A DNA stretch of 39,434 nucleotides from Globicatella sulfidifaciens DSM 15739 (GTDB lineage Bacteria; Bacillota; Bacilli; Lactobacillales; Aerococcaceae): positions 14,078-53,511 of the forward strand of contig NZ_FUWO01000016.1 of assembly GCF_900167405.1 (NCBI RefSeq), given 5' to 3'. The translations under genes were made by a program, and so were the position numbers. The notes beneath the pieces are model-generated. The model was not told where the DNA came from, searched no databases, and worked only from the letters and a program-made list of their open reading frames with translations. Shown one piece after another: positions 20,551 through 29,606 of this stretch. Every line of letters begins with the position of its first letter. Positions within the stretch are counted from its first letter, which is position 1.

Positions 20551-21075
20551 CGTTCATTAATTTTATTAGTCGAAGGCTTTGTTCACACCCGTAATCGCAA
20601 GCGATATTTGATGAATTTGTTAGGATTTGCTCTTATTACGGAAATTCCCTTTAACTTGCTAATATCAGGATCTTGGCAGTTTCCATATTATCAAAATATT
20701 TTGTGGACCTTTAGCGTGGCAGTAATTGTCCTAATGGGGTTTGAATACTGTTTGAGTAAGCGACAATGGCCTTACACACTATTAGCTGCGGTGATTGTCT
20801 TAGCAGGTTGTTTAGTCGCATATTTGGGGTTAGTAGATTATGGTTACACCGCAATTTTAACGATTGTAGCACTCTATTATTTTCATGATCGTCCAATATA
20901 TGGTCTACTAGTGGGGATATTCATAAACGGTGATTCATTATTCGCTAGCTTGGGTTTTCTATTATGTGCTTTTTATAATGGGCAAAGGGGTCATTTAAAT
21001 AAATGGATAGGGTATAGCTTTTATCCCTTACACTTGTTGTTACTTTATTTCCTACAACTCTATTTGTTTGGATAA
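20551..21075 (+). pseudogene. TraX family membrane protein, 5' truncated remnant
   Basis: The frame reads LLVEGFVHTRNRKRYL from about 20563 and LLGFALITEIPFNLL after it, both typical of the N-terminal third of TraX-like multi-helix membrane proteins. Five or six hydrophobic segments follow and the C-terminus is intact (YSFYPLHLLLLYFL). About 40 residues expected at the N-terminus are missing. Just upstream the matching LPFINF is in another frame, which points to a frameshift. The only in-frame starts (TTG 20608, ATG 20611) have no ribosome site. TraX relatives are acyltransferase-like membrane proteins. No promoter is apparent, so I call it a pseudogene; a short functional protein is less likely. 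Confidence 0.65.
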
Positions 21076-21216
21076 AATCTGCATTGTTCTATTAATTAAA
21101 AGCGGGCCTATAATATGTACCAAAATTTCTAATGTTTATTATTCGCAACTTTGAAAGAGTTATCCTATACTAAAGTGGGATAGGTCGTTTTGTAAAATAG
21201 GAAAGAAGGAATCGTG

Positions 21217-21525
21217 ATGCAGCAAGAGATTAACTGAATAATGGCGATGGAAGGCATATTGGAAAATCAAACTGTCTTAGTCCATGAACTGAATCAGTTA
21301 TTGGACCAGATTGAAGAGACTCATTCAAATCTTGTAAAATTATGAACTTATTATGGTAGCGAAGAATTTCACCATGATGTGGAAATGCATCAACAAGGAA
21401 AATTTCCTGATGATTTAGACCGCTTGGTTCTATCAGAAGATGGCATCTATAATGTTATTACTGGACATTATCAAACTTCCATTCGGATGATTGAATTGGC
21501 TACTAAGAAATTAAAAGACTACTAA
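21217..21525 (+). pseudogene. DUF4298 family protein with two in-frame TGA codons
   Basis: A 102-codon frame from an ATG preceded by GAAAGAAGGA, broken by TGA at codon 7 (21235-21237) and codon 43 (21343-21345). The translation otherwise looks intact: ENQTVLVHELNQLLDQIEE-like helices, then YYGSEEFHHDVEMHQQGKF and LSEDGIYNVI, ending in TAA. This pattern fits the small DUF4298 proteins of streptococci and relatives, whose function is unknown. Both stops could come from single changes, the first from an Arg CGA. No frameshift is seen, which suggests recent inactivation. Confidence 0.75.
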
Positions 21526-21652
21526 TGGAGTGGGCACAATTTATTGATAAAATAATCAATCAATACTTAAGTTTATTGCGAATCTTTTAAAATGTTTAAC
21601 GCATTAAAAAGAAACTCTCGTTCGATTCAAATTAACTAAAATATGAAGTGGT

Positions 21653-21690
21653 AACCCTGTTAAAATATTGATTTAATAGGGGTTTTCTTT
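21653..21690 (+). terminator. Probable terminator after the DUF4298 remnant
   Basis: Imperfect stem AACCCTGTTAAA with TTTAATAGGGGTT, followed by TTCTTT. The 21526-21824 gap otherwise shows nothing I recognise. Confidence 0.6.
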
Positions 21691-21824
21691 GTCGCGGAAT
21701 TATTTAAAATTTTAATAAATAAAACTTATCTTAAGCACTTTTCTTTGCATTTGAAAGCAGTTTTACTTTAAGATTAAGGTGTAGTAAAAAGATTGAGCAA
21801 ACAAAATTTGGGAGGATGAGACTA

Positions 21825-23075
21825 ATGAGAAAATGGACAAAACTATGGTTAGCGGCAATGACAGCAGTCAGTTTAAATGCCTCTACCTTAAGCGGTGTAA
21901 ATGCTGAAACAACAACAGTCGATGAAACGTCATTTGAAGTCAATGGACAACAATTTGATCTCTATGAATCAATATATCCCCAAGTAGAATTTGAAATTGG
22001 CGAGGGTGAAAGTATTCATGATCGAATTATTTTGAATGAAGACACTTTATTTGCTTCGGTAGATGATGCCTTATATGTATCAAATCCAGGAAGTAATTTT
22101 GAATTTGTTAATGAAATCACTGGAGGCAAAAGTTATCGTGATTTATCTACCTTTGCTTGGTTGTATCTAATTTATGATAATGGCGATATGCAAATCATCT
22201 CGCCAGCTGTGGCTTCAGCCGATTTATTAGATACTTTTAGTTTAGAAGAATTAGTCGAAGCGCAGTATCAAGATATTAATTTTAAATTGCATGGATCTTA
22301 CTTGAATCATTATACGGATGATATTTATGAGATGTATCACTATACGAAAAACTTTTCACCACAAATAATTGCGGATGCCTATGCAGATGTTCGTCGTGCA
22401 GAAATTTTACAAGAACAAGATCCATCTAACCCACGGATTCAAGAAATATTAGATAGTATGTACGACTCTTATAATTTATTAGTAGAACGTTATGATATGT
22501 CAGTCAGCGAAGAGAAAGCCCCATACTTTGAATACTTTGAAGGGGTGGAAGAGTCAGCTGAACTGGATGAAAGAGAAAGTATTATAGTAGAAGCTTTCCA
22601 TAAATTACCGTTAGATTTCCAACAACGTTTAGCACGTTTTGGTTATATGACGCATACGGATATTAATAATATTATCGATGTCGGTGACTTTGACTTAAGT
22701 GCGATGGCGTATCCAGCAAGAGAAATTCACTTCTCGGAAGAATATGAAATTGAACCGGTCATCATTTATCATGAAATGGGGCATATTATTGATTATTCTT
22801 CTCGTGTTTATAAAGATCCGGCTTTAGAAGAATATAAGAGTTTCTCAGATTCTGATGAATGGATGAGTGTCCATCAAGCAGAGTGGGAAGAAGAAGGTTC
22901 TTATTATCATGAACCATCAGAATCGTTTGCTCAAGGTTTTGCGGCTTATTGGATTAAGAAAATTGAAGGCACGCAGACCAGTGACTATGGATATGAAAAT
23001 ACCGACATTGCGGACCGTCCTGAGACCGAAGCTTATTTTGAAGACTTATTCGCAAAATTAAATATTGAAGGATAA
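21825..23075 (+). CDS. Secreted zinc metallopeptidase, anthrax lethal factor-like (ATLF/M34-type) catalytic domain
   Basis: 416 residues from the ATG at 21825, nine bases after GGAGG; an ATG at 21816 touches the box and is rejected. The N-terminus is a signal peptide (MRKWTKLWLAAMTAVS... with a probable cut near GVNA-ETT). Residues 316-320 are HEMGH, a zinc-binding H-E-x-x-H, followed by IIDYSS. Residues 359-372 read SYYHEPSESFAQGF; Glu366 is 46 residues after His320, close to the 45-residue spacing of lethal factor (His690-Glu735), whose segment E-F-F-A-E-A-F it resembles. The middle part (30-300) is unfamiliar and acidic. No LPxTG anchor or membrane helix is seen at the C-terminus, so it is probably released. 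The substrate is unknown; cleavage of surface or host proteins is inference. Confidence 0.75.
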   Translation: MRKWTKLWLAAMTAVSLNASTLSGVNAETTTVDETSFEVNGQQFDLYESIYPQVEFEIGEGESIHDRIILNEDTLFASVDDALYVSNPGSNFEFVNEITGGKSYRDLSTFAWLYLIYDNGDMQIISPAVASADLLDTFSLEELVEAQYQDINFKLHGSYLNHYTDDIYEMYHYTKNFSPQIIADAYADVRRAEILQEQDPSNPRIQEILDSMYDSYNLLVERYDMSVSEEKAPYFEYFEGVEESAELDERESIIVEAFHKLPLDFQQRLARFGYMTHTDINNIIDVGDFDLSAMAYPAREIHFSEEYEIEPVIIYHEMGHIIDYSSRVYKDPALEEYKSFSDSDEWMSVHQAEWEEEGSYYHEPSESFAQGFAAYWIKKIEGTQTSDYGYENTDIADRPETEAYFEDLFAKLNIEG

Positions 23076-23096
23076 AGTTATAAAACAATAGCAATA

Positions 23097-23132
23097 ACAC
23101 CTTACTCAACGATGAACGAGTAAGGTGTTTTT
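23097..23132 (+). terminator. Terminator of the metallopeptidase gene
   Basis: Perfect 11-bp stem ACACCTTACTC (23097-23107) with GAGTAAGGTGT (23118-23128), followed by TTTTTG. Confidence 0.92.
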
Positions 23133-23151
23133 GTAATGAATATAAAATTAT

Positions 23152-23219
23152 GGCTCTCTACTTTTTGGTGTAGGTGAACAGAAATGACTCTGTTCACCCA
23201 CACCATTTGACAAAGAGCC
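23152..23219. mobile_element. 68-bp miniature inverted-repeat element related to the ISL3-type IS
   Basis: Arms at 23152-23181 and 23190-23219 are inverted copies matching at 22 of 30 bases. The outer 22 bases of the right arm (GGCTCTTTGTCAAATGGTG... read inward) are identical to the terminal repeat of the IS at 38070-38091. No identical flanking duplication is visible. It lies between the convergent metallopeptidase and ppk genes and could fold into a hairpin that ends ppk transcription. Confidence 0.75.
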
Positions 23220-23274
23220 GATTTTCTACTCCCAGTGCTATTGCTGATCAATAATAACAATAAGATAATTAATT

Positions 23275-25485
23275 TTATTTGAACCATGTAACTAAACGTT
23301 GCCACCAACTTAGTATTGGTTTGCTTTCAACTACCGCAACTACTGGTACTAGCGCTTCACGCTTACTTTCAGCTAGTCGCATTAATTGGGTTTGAGAATT
23401 GTTTTGAACCATTGTCCGATCGGGTCGGGTATAGGTGCCATCAACTTGAAGTTCACGGGCTTTCATAGTGTCAGCTAATTGATAGTCTAAGATGTCGATA
23501 ATTTGTTTTTCAATCTCTGTTGATAAAATAGGAAACTCAATTTCAACACGACGAACCATGTTACGCGTCATCATATCGGCTGATGATAGGAATAAATGAT
23601 GCGCACCATTACGATTAAAGAAGTAAATTCTAGAATGTTCTAAAAAGCGTCCGACGATACTTCTGACATGAATATTGTCAGAAATACCTTCTACACCAGG
23701 TTTTAAGCAGCAGATACCACGGATAATTAATTCAATTTTTACACCCGCTTGACTTGCTTGATAAAACTTCTTAATGATTGCTTTATCGGTTAAGGAGTTC
23801 ATTTTAGCAACAATGCGTCCATTACCAAATTGATTTTGGTAGGCAATTTCTTCATCGATATAATCAATTAACGAGTCACGAATTTCAAAGGGTGACACAT
23901 GTAAATGTTTATAATTGGGTCTTTCAGTAAAGCCACTTAAGTGGTTAAAGAATTTAGACGCATCTTCAGTTATTTCTTCATGACAGGTTAAAATCCCCAT
24001 GTCTGTATAAATACGTGCGGTCTTATCATTATAGTTACCTGTCCCTAAATGGACATAGCGTTGAATTTTATCGTCTTCACGTCGGATGACTAAAGTAATT
24101 TTACTATGAGTTTTTAACTCTGATACACCATATAAGACATGACAACCTGCTTCTTCTAGTTCGCGTGCCCAATAGACATTGTTTTCTTCGTCAAACCGGG
24201 CTTTTAATTCCACTAAGACGGTGACTTCTTTACCACGTTCGGCAGCTTGTTTTAAGGCTGCGATAATCGGGGAATGTTTAGAGACACGGTATAAAGTTTG
24301 TTTAATGGCGATTGTTTTTTCGTCATTGGCAGCTGTTTCGATTAAGGAAACGATTGGCTTGAACGAGTCATATGGGTGGTTAAAGAACAAGTCTTTTTCA
24401 CGGATCGCCTCAAATAATTTTTCCCCCGTATGTTCGGGATTTAAAAATGGCTCAAACGGTGGATATAAGGCTTCTGGATGGTCGGCTCCCACTTGATCAT
24501 GTAATTTAAATAAGAAGGTTAAATCCAATGGTCCAGCAATTTGATAGAGGTCAAAATCTTCTAATTGTAAAATATCCATCAAAACATCTAAATGATGAGA
24601 TTCATAGACTTTTGAAATAGACGTATCGACTTCAATACGTACAACTTCGCCATTTTTACGCTTTTTCAAGGAGTCTTCAATCTCGATTATTAAGTCCGAT
24701 GCCCCTTCTTCACGAATATCAAAGTCAGCATCACGTGTAATTCTAAAAGGTAATGAGAAATTCACATGATAACCTTTAAATAATTCATCGATAAAATGGA
24801 CAATTAAATCCTCAGTGAAGACCAATGTTTTTGTGCTAGTATTTTCAATCGTAATATAACGTTCCACAAGATTAGGAATGGGCACAATGGCAGTCATTTG
24901 ATTGCCTTTTTCATTTTGCAAGCTGACTAAAATATTAATCGCTTTGTTACTCAAGTGTGGAAATGGTCGATACGCATCAATCCCAATTGGGGACAATGTT
25001 GGTAATATTAATTGTCTAAAACGATGCTCTGCAATTACTAATTCTTCTGGTGTTAATTCAGCACTGCGTTTAATTTGATAATCATAAGTAGGCAAAATTT
25101 TAACCAGTTCATGATAACGATTATATTGTAATTCAATATTTTCAGCACTCTTTTTACGAATTGCCTGCAGTAATTCAAAAGGGGTCATTTGCGTTTTATT
25201 TTCTGCAATTTCGACATTGGCGCTATACTGATCATAGACACCAGCCACTCGTATCATGAAAAATTCATCGGCATTGGAACTGGCAATTGCTAAGAAGTTT
25301 AATTGTTCTAAAAATGGATTATTTTGATCATAGGCTTCTTCAATCACACGTTTATTAAAGTCTAACCAGCTTAATTCACGGTTAAAATAATAATCAGGTG
25401 AGTCATAGGGATCTTCTACAATAAAGTCGTTCTTTTTAAAAGAATGTTTTTGTGTTTTTTCAGATTTTTTTTGACGTTTAGGCAT
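23275..25485 (-). CDS. ppk: Polyphosphate kinase
   Basis: 736 residues from the ATG at 25485, which has AAAGGA upstream; a longer reading to 25509 has no ribosome site. PPK1 makes inorganic polyphosphate from ATP reversibly. The N-terminal domain opens with FNRELSWLDFNKRV, the middle has the head domain, and the C-terminal phospholipase-D-like domains carry the phosphorylated His in KTHSKITLVIRRE, HLGTGNYND, and MTRNMVRRVEIEFPI. The tail (LSWWQRLVTWF) is an unusual amphipathic extension. It lies 174 bases downstream of the ppx-type gene in the same direction, so synthesis and breakdown of polyphosphate are encoded together. The gap contains a tandem 38-bp duplication. The MITE hairpin at 23152-23219 may act as its terminator. 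Confidence 0.95.
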   Translation of the reverse strand: MPKRQKKSEKTQKHSFKKNDFIVEDPYDSPDYYFNRELSWLDFNKRVIEEAYDQNNPFLEQLNFLAIASSNADEFFMIRVAGVYDQYSANVEIAENKTQMTPFELLQAIRKKSAENIELQYNRYHELVKILPTYDYQIKRSAELTPEELVIAEHRFRQLILPTLSPIGIDAYRPFPHLSNKAINILVSLQNEKGNQMTAIVPIPNLVERYITIENTSTKTLVFTEDLIVHFIDELFKGYHVNFSLPFRITRDADFDIREEGASDLIIEIEDSLKKRKNGEVVRIEVDTSISKVYESHHLDVLMDILQLEDFDLYQIAGPLDLTFLFKLHDQVGADHPEALYPPFEPFLNPEHTGEKLFEAIREKDLFFNHPYDSFKPIVSLIETAANDEKTIAIKQTLYRVSKHSPIIAALKQAAERGKEVTVLVELKARFDEENNVYWARELEEAGCHVLYGVSELKTHSKITLVIRREDDKIQRYVHLGTGNYNDKTARIYTDMGILTCHEEITEDASKFFNHLSGFTERPNYKHLHVSPFEIRDSLIDYIDEEIAYQNQFGNGRIVAKMNSLTDKAIIKKFYQASQAGVKIELIIRGICCLKPGVEGISDNIHVRSIVGRFLEHSRIYFFNRNGAHHLFLSSADMMTRNMVRRVEIEFPILSTEIEKQIIDILDYQLADTMKARELQVDGTYTRPDRTMVQNNSQTQLMRLAESKREALVPVVAVVESKPILSWWQRLVTWFK

Positions 25486-25562
25486 AATAATTCCTTTCTT
25501 ATCGAACAAATAAAAGTGTTAGAGCTTCGATAGCAATTCTTTAAAATCATATCTTGGTAGAT

Positions 25563-25640
25563 GCTAGTAATTGAGTTGATGATTAGGTCATAAACCAATT
25601 GCTAGTAACCGAGCGGATGATTCAGTCATTAACCAGTTGC
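25563..25640. repeat. Tandem 38-bp duplication between ppx and ppk
   Basis: GCTAGTAAYYGAG...GATGATT...CATWAACCA occurs at 25563-25600 and 25601-25638, differing at about 8 positions; a third copy begins with GCGATTAG and breaks off. It lies in the transcribed gap upstream of the ppk ribosome site. Confidence 0.75.
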
Positions 25641-25683
25641 GATTAGGGAATTGTATTGTTAACTTCAATAAAATCCTCAACAC

Positions 25684-27237
25684 TTAAGATTCAAGTTCGA
25701 TAAATTTTAGTTCTAAATTTCCATCTAAGACGCGGCTTAAATGTTTTAAATGACGATTGGTACGGTAAGCTTCGGCTACTACTGGGGCGGTATGATAGAT
25801 GACTAATTGATACTTGTTTTTGGATTTTTTGATAAAGTTTAAGTCTTTAATCGGTTGTGTTTGCGAATCATTCAAGGCATCACTTACTTTTATGATTCCT
25901 CCTAAAATTAAGAGTTCTTTGATCTCGTCTTCAGTTAACCAATCAGGAAAATCACGCAAGTATCGCATCATCATGGATTTGCTCTTGAAACTACTTAGTA
26001 AAGCTAATCGTAGGCGATCATGATGTGAGAAGCCTAATAAATCCATATTGGAAATAATATAGAAGGTATGTTGTGAATCAGCTTCTGAACTGATCATTGA
26101 ACCAAAGCGATATAAATAGCTGGCAAATTCTAATTCATTTTTTAATTGCTCATCGTAGCGAATAACATCAGCTTCACTCAATGCTTGATATAGTTTAATG
26201 GCATAATTAACCCGCAAAATACTACCTTCAGGTAAAATATTCATCTTATCAGCTACTTGTTGGACCGTTCTTAGTTTATTATTGCGTGCATCGATAGGTG
26301 AGTGATAGTGCTCATTAATATAAGTTAAAACAAATCCTTCTCGTAGTCCCTGATTAGATAAAATAAAAATCGGTGCTTTGACCGTATTTAATAATTCTAA
26401 AAAGACAATGTTGGCCGGGATGATGATGTCGACACGGTCATTGCTGAGTCCATCAATATTTCCCATATCCTCTAAATCGGTGGCCATAAATAAATCCAAG
26501 GTTTGGTTCAAACTAGCTTCTGTCATATGATAGCCTTGAATTCCCGCAATCGGATATTCATTTAAACGCTGATGTACATAGGCGATATTACGCGCAGAAC
26601 CACTCATCGCGACGATCGGTAGTTTGGCTTTTTTCAACCAAGGCAAGCTTTTAAATTGCTCGCGTATGTATTTACGCACCGCATCCACGGCGCTGGCATC
26701 ATTATGCTTTTTATTTTTAAAGAATTTTTCCTTTAAAGTGACGTTACCAAAAGGAAAACTATGGAATTGTACCATCTTTTGATTTTTAAAGAGCGTCACC
26801 TCACAACTGCCACCCCCGATATCAATCGTAATACCATCTGGTACATCAACCGAATGCAAAATCGCATATTGACCGAAAGTTGCTTCCTGCTTTTCTGATA
26901 AAATAGTGATCTCGATACCTACTTGTTTTTTGACTTGAGCTAAAATATCGTCACGGTTATCAGATTGGCGAATCGCTGCGGTTGCGACCGGGAATAATTT
27001 ATCTACACCGGCTTTATCAGCCACGATTTTAAAGGACTGCAATACTTCGATTAATAAATCAATCCCCGTTTGGCTCATTACAACTGATTTTTTGCTTCTC
27101 TCTAAGTATTGTGAAAGTCTTGCGGGTGTCTTGATGTTTTGCAATTCGGTGATATTAAATCTATGGTCAATCGCATAAACGACCAGACGGATAGTGTTTG
27201 ACCCGATATCAATTAACCCAATTTTTTCATTATACAT
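25684..27237 (-). CDS. ppx: Exopolyphosphatase, Ppx/GppA family
   Basis: 517 residues. The N-terminal ASKHA-type fold shows the first phosphate motif IGLIDIGSNTIRLVV (6-20) and the second IDIGGGSCEVTLF; the Glu expected after GGGS is present. The C-terminal half (from about 300) is the helical HD-like domain of the longer Ppx proteins. It removes terminal phosphate from polyphosphate chains, and some members also hydrolyse pppGpp. GAAAGGA precedes the ATG. Upstream gene of the ppx-ppk pair on the minus strand, divergent from the metallophosphoesterase gene. The pairing makes polyphosphate rather than pppGpp the more likely substrate. Confidence 0.92.
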   Translation of the reverse strand: MYNEKIGLIDIGSNTIRLVVYAIDHRFNITELQNIKTPARLSQYLERSKKSVVMSQTGIDLLIEVLQSFKIVADKAGVDKLFPVATAAIRQSDNRDDILAQVKKQVGIEITILSEKQEATFGQYAILHSVDVPDGITIDIGGGSCEVTLFKNQKMVQFHSFPFGNVTLKEKFFKNKKHNDASAVDAVRKYIREQFKSLPWLKKAKLPIVAMSGSARNIAYVHQRLNEYPIAGIQGYHMTEASLNQTLDLFMATDLEDMGNIDGLSNDRVDIIIPANIVFLELLNTVKAPIFILSNQGLREGFVLTYINEHYHSPIDARNNKLRTVQQVADKMNILPEGSILRVNYAIKLYQALSEADVIRYDEQLKNELEFASYLYRFGSMISSEADSQHTFYIISNMDLLGFSHHDRLRLALLSSFKSKSMMMRYLRDFPDWLTEDEIKELLILGGIIKVSDALNDSQTQPIKDLNFIKKSKNKYQLVIYHTAPVVAEAYRTNRHLKHLSRVLDGNLELKFIELES

Positions 27238-27453
27238 ATTGGACTTCCTTTCTGAATAACATTTACAAATCGGTAGTTTGGATAATGAAAAGTGAGTATA
27301 GGTTATTAACCTGGTAAAGTCTTAAAATAAATCGTCTTATTTTTATAAACCTTCTTCATTATAACGAAGGCTAGACACACACTCCATTTAGGATTTGTAA
27401 AAAATTTGTAAACATTAAAAATACATGATATTCTTATCTAGAATATATATTAT

Positions 27454-27472
27454 ATGGTATTTATTATACCAT
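27454..27472. promoter_or_regulatory. Inverted repeat in the ppx/metallophosphoesterase divergent region
   Basis: ATGGTA (27454-27459) and TACCAT (27467-27472) form a symmetric 19-bp element in very AT-rich sequence shortly before the metallophosphoesterase ribosome site. It is operator-like; the protein that would bind it is unknown. Confidence 0.4.
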
Positions 27473-27490
27473 TATTGAAGGTGGAACTGT

Positions 27491-28318
27491 ATGAAATTTA
27501 TAACAAAAATGGGAATAGCTGTTTCAACAATCGGCTTAGCCTTATTCACAGCGAATGGTCTCAATCAAAAATTAGTCGTGAAACATTATAAATATCAACA
27601 TCCGAATGTGAAAAATAGTGTGAGAGCAGCCGTCATTACCGATTTGCATAGTAATTTAATTGGTGAAGATCAAACAGACTTGATGTCCTTAATTGACAAT
27701 CAATTTCCGGATGTCGTCTTTCTAGTGGGCGACATTGTTGATGAAAAATTACCTCAGAGTCAGGCAGAATTATTTTTAAATCAAATCGTCGTTAAATACC
27801 CAACCTATTATGTAACAGGCAATCATGAATCATATACAAAACGTGGCGAGCAAGTAAAACAGATGATAGAAGCCAAAGGAATTGAAGTGCTAGCCCAAGA
27901 ATCAAGTTTATTTACTTATAATGAGACCACCTTACAAATTACCGGCATTGATGATCCAACATTTCTTCCACCAGATATTGCCTTATTTGAAGCAATGCAC
28001 AATCACCAATCCGGACCATATGTCAATGTTTTATTAGCCCATCGACCAGAATTAATTGAAGATTATTTAGCTTATCCCTTCGATATTATTTTCAGTGGTC
28101 ATGCACATGGTGGACAATGGCGCATTCCTGGTTTAATCAATGGACTTTACGCGCCTCACCAAGGATTATTCCCCAAATATGCTGGTGGCGAATATAATTT
28201 TAATCATACTAAATTAATTGTCAGTCGTGGCTTAGAAAATCAAAAGTTAGACCATATACCACGCTTCTATAATCGTCCAGAAGTGGTAATCGTGGATTTC
28301 TTACCGATGGAGGAGTAA
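27491..28318 (+). CDS. Membrane-anchored metallophosphoesterase (YkuE/YaeI-like)
   Basis: 275 residues with an N-terminal hydrophobic segment (MGIAVSTIGLALFTANG) that serves as signal or anchor. The metal-binding motifs of calcineurin-like phosphoesterases are all present: D-x-H in VITDLHSN, GD in VFLVGDIVDE, GNHE in VTGNHESY, and H-x-H in FSGHAHGGQ. The C-terminal stretch RIPGLINGLYAPHQGLFPKYAGG is characteristic of the YkuE/YaeI group, which acts outside the membrane on lipid- or wall-linked phosphate compounds. GAAGGTGG precedes the ATG. The gene is divergent from ppx. The exact substrate is unknown. Confidence 0.9.
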   Translation: MKFITKMGIAVSTIGLALFTANGLNQKLVVKHYKYQHPNVKNSVRAAVITDLHSNLIGEDQTDLMSLIDNQFPDVVFLVGDIVDEKLPQSQAELFLNQIVVKYPTYYVTGNHESYTKRGEQVKQMIEAKGIEVLAQESSLFTYNETTLQITGIDDPTFLPPDIALFEAMHNHQSGPYVNVLLAHRPELIEDYLAYPFDIIFSGHAHGGQWRIPGLINGLYAPHQGLFPKYAGGEYNFNHTKLIVSRGLENQKLDHIPRFYNRPEVVIVDFLPMEE

Positions 28319-28529
28319 TGGGCTTGATGCGGTTAATGGCGCACCCCTTTAGGCTAAAGCAAATCATTAAAGTCAAATGTCGTCAGTGATACAGTTACAA
28401 CCAAAACGAAAAATAAAAGTGAAAACAGAAGGTAATAGACCGACGACCAAAAGAATTGTATAGGGCAACATTTATACCACTTCGCTCAAAGCGAATCATT
28501 TCAATAAAAGTGATAAAATGCATAAACAT

Positions 28530-28588
28530 AAGTGTCATTCAACGAGGTATTTAACGACCAATAGGTTGAGTTGGCACTTCCTTTTTGT
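28530..28588 (+). terminator. Probable terminator upstream of rsuA
   Basis: Imperfect stem AAGTGTCATTCAACGA with GGTTGAGTTGGCACTT, followed by CCTTTTTG. The rest of 28319-28612 shows no gene I can support. Confidence 0.5.
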
Positions 28589-28612
28589 GTCAATAATTAA
28601 AGTAGGAAATAG

Positions 28613-29347
28613 ATGAGACTAGATAAATTTTTAATCAAAACATTACAACTATCGAAACAACAACGAAAACGTTTATTAGCTGACCACCAAATCTTAATTG
28701 ATGGCCATCAAGCTCTTTCACTAAGACAAAATATAGATAGTGAGCTACAAAAAATTACGGTCAGAGGCCAACAAATCATCAGTCCAACCGAAAAATATTA
28801 TATGATGTATAAGCCAGAAGGAGTTATTTGCGCTGTTAAAGATGACCAGAAGCAGACGGTAATCGACCTTCTAAGAGCTGAAGATCAAATAGAGGGCCTA
28901 TATCCTATTGGACGTTTGGACCGTTATACTAGTGGATTATTATTGTTGACGAATAATGGACCACTGGGTTATCGCCTATTACATCCGGATCATCATGTGG
29001 AGAAGCAGTATCGAGTTAAGGTAAATGGTGATATTAATGAAGAAACGGTCGCGCTGTTTGCTAGAGGGGTGATAATCGATCAAGATACCTTATGCAAACC
29101 TGCAAAATTGATTATTTTACGTCATTCACCAACGGAAAGTGAAGCGCTAGTTACCCTCTCGGAGGGCAAATACCATCAAGTGAAGAAGATGTTTTTAAGT
29201 GCAGGAGTCAAAGTAATTGAACTAGTACGGTTAACCTTTGGAGAATTCTCACTTGATCAAATGTTAAAACCAGGTGAATATCGCGAACTCAATCAAGCTG
29301 AACGTCAATTAATTAAACAATATTTATCGGAAGATATTCATGTCTAA
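28613..29347 (+). CDS. rsuA: 16S rRNA pseudouridine(516) synthase
   Basis: 244 residues. An N-terminal S4 RNA-binding domain (MRLDKFLIKTLQLSKQQRKR) is joined to the RsuA-family catalytic domain with the catalytic Asp in GRLDRYTSGLLLLTN. KYHQVKKMF and the C-terminal LTFGEF segment agree with RsuA/RluB-type enzymes. It converts a uridine of 16S rRNA to pseudouridine during 30S assembly. GTAGGA precedes the ATG. The gene stands alone between terminators. Confidence 0.9.
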   Translation: MRLDKFLIKTLQLSKQQRKRLLADHQILIDGHQALSLRQNIDSELQKITVRGQQIISPTEKYYMMYKPEGVICAVKDDQKQTVIDLLRAEDQIEGLYPIGRLDRYTSGLLLLTNNGPLGYRLLHPDHHVEKQYRVKVNGDINEETVALFARGVIIDQDTLCKPAKLIILRHSPTESEALVTLSEGKYHQVKKMFLSAGVKVIELVRLTFGEFSLDQMLKPGEYRELNQAERQLIKQYLSEDIHV

Positions 29348-29354
29348 TGATAAA

Positions 29355-29456
29355 AAACACCTATTATTACGTAGTGGTGAAATGTCCTATCTCTTGAACC
29401 GGATTCAGATTTAGAGGACAGCACAAAACTATAGTAAAATAGGTGTTTATTTATTA
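29355..29456 (+). terminator. Branched long-stem terminator after rsuA
   Basis: Outer arms AAACACCTATT...ACGTAG (29355-29374) and CTATAGT...AGGTGTTT (29429-29448) enclose a second stem TGTCCT (29383-29388) with AGGACA (29415-29420). The structure ends in TTTATTTATT. It is longer than an ordinary terminator and resembles those at 3164 and 29967 in overall build. Confidence 0.6.
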
Positions 29457-29606
29457 CAGAAAGTATCATCGGAACGAAGTTAGGACTAGGTTCCTAAGAT
29501 AGCTTTTGAACTTTATTTTTAATTAGCGAGTACCAAATTTAGTCAAGGCTATATTATTATTCATCTTTTGACCAATAAAGTGTTGAAATGATTTGGACGA
29601 CCCCAA

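Noticed and set aside
20608-21075. The TraX-like reading taken as a complete 155-residue protein
   Set aside because: Family-typical sequence continues upstream of the TTG/ATG without a start, and the next expected piece is in another frame.
23102-23308. A 68-codon minus-strand frame between the metallopeptidase gene and ppk
   Set aside because: It overlaps the terminator and the miniature element and overlaps the ppk 3' end; no start signals.
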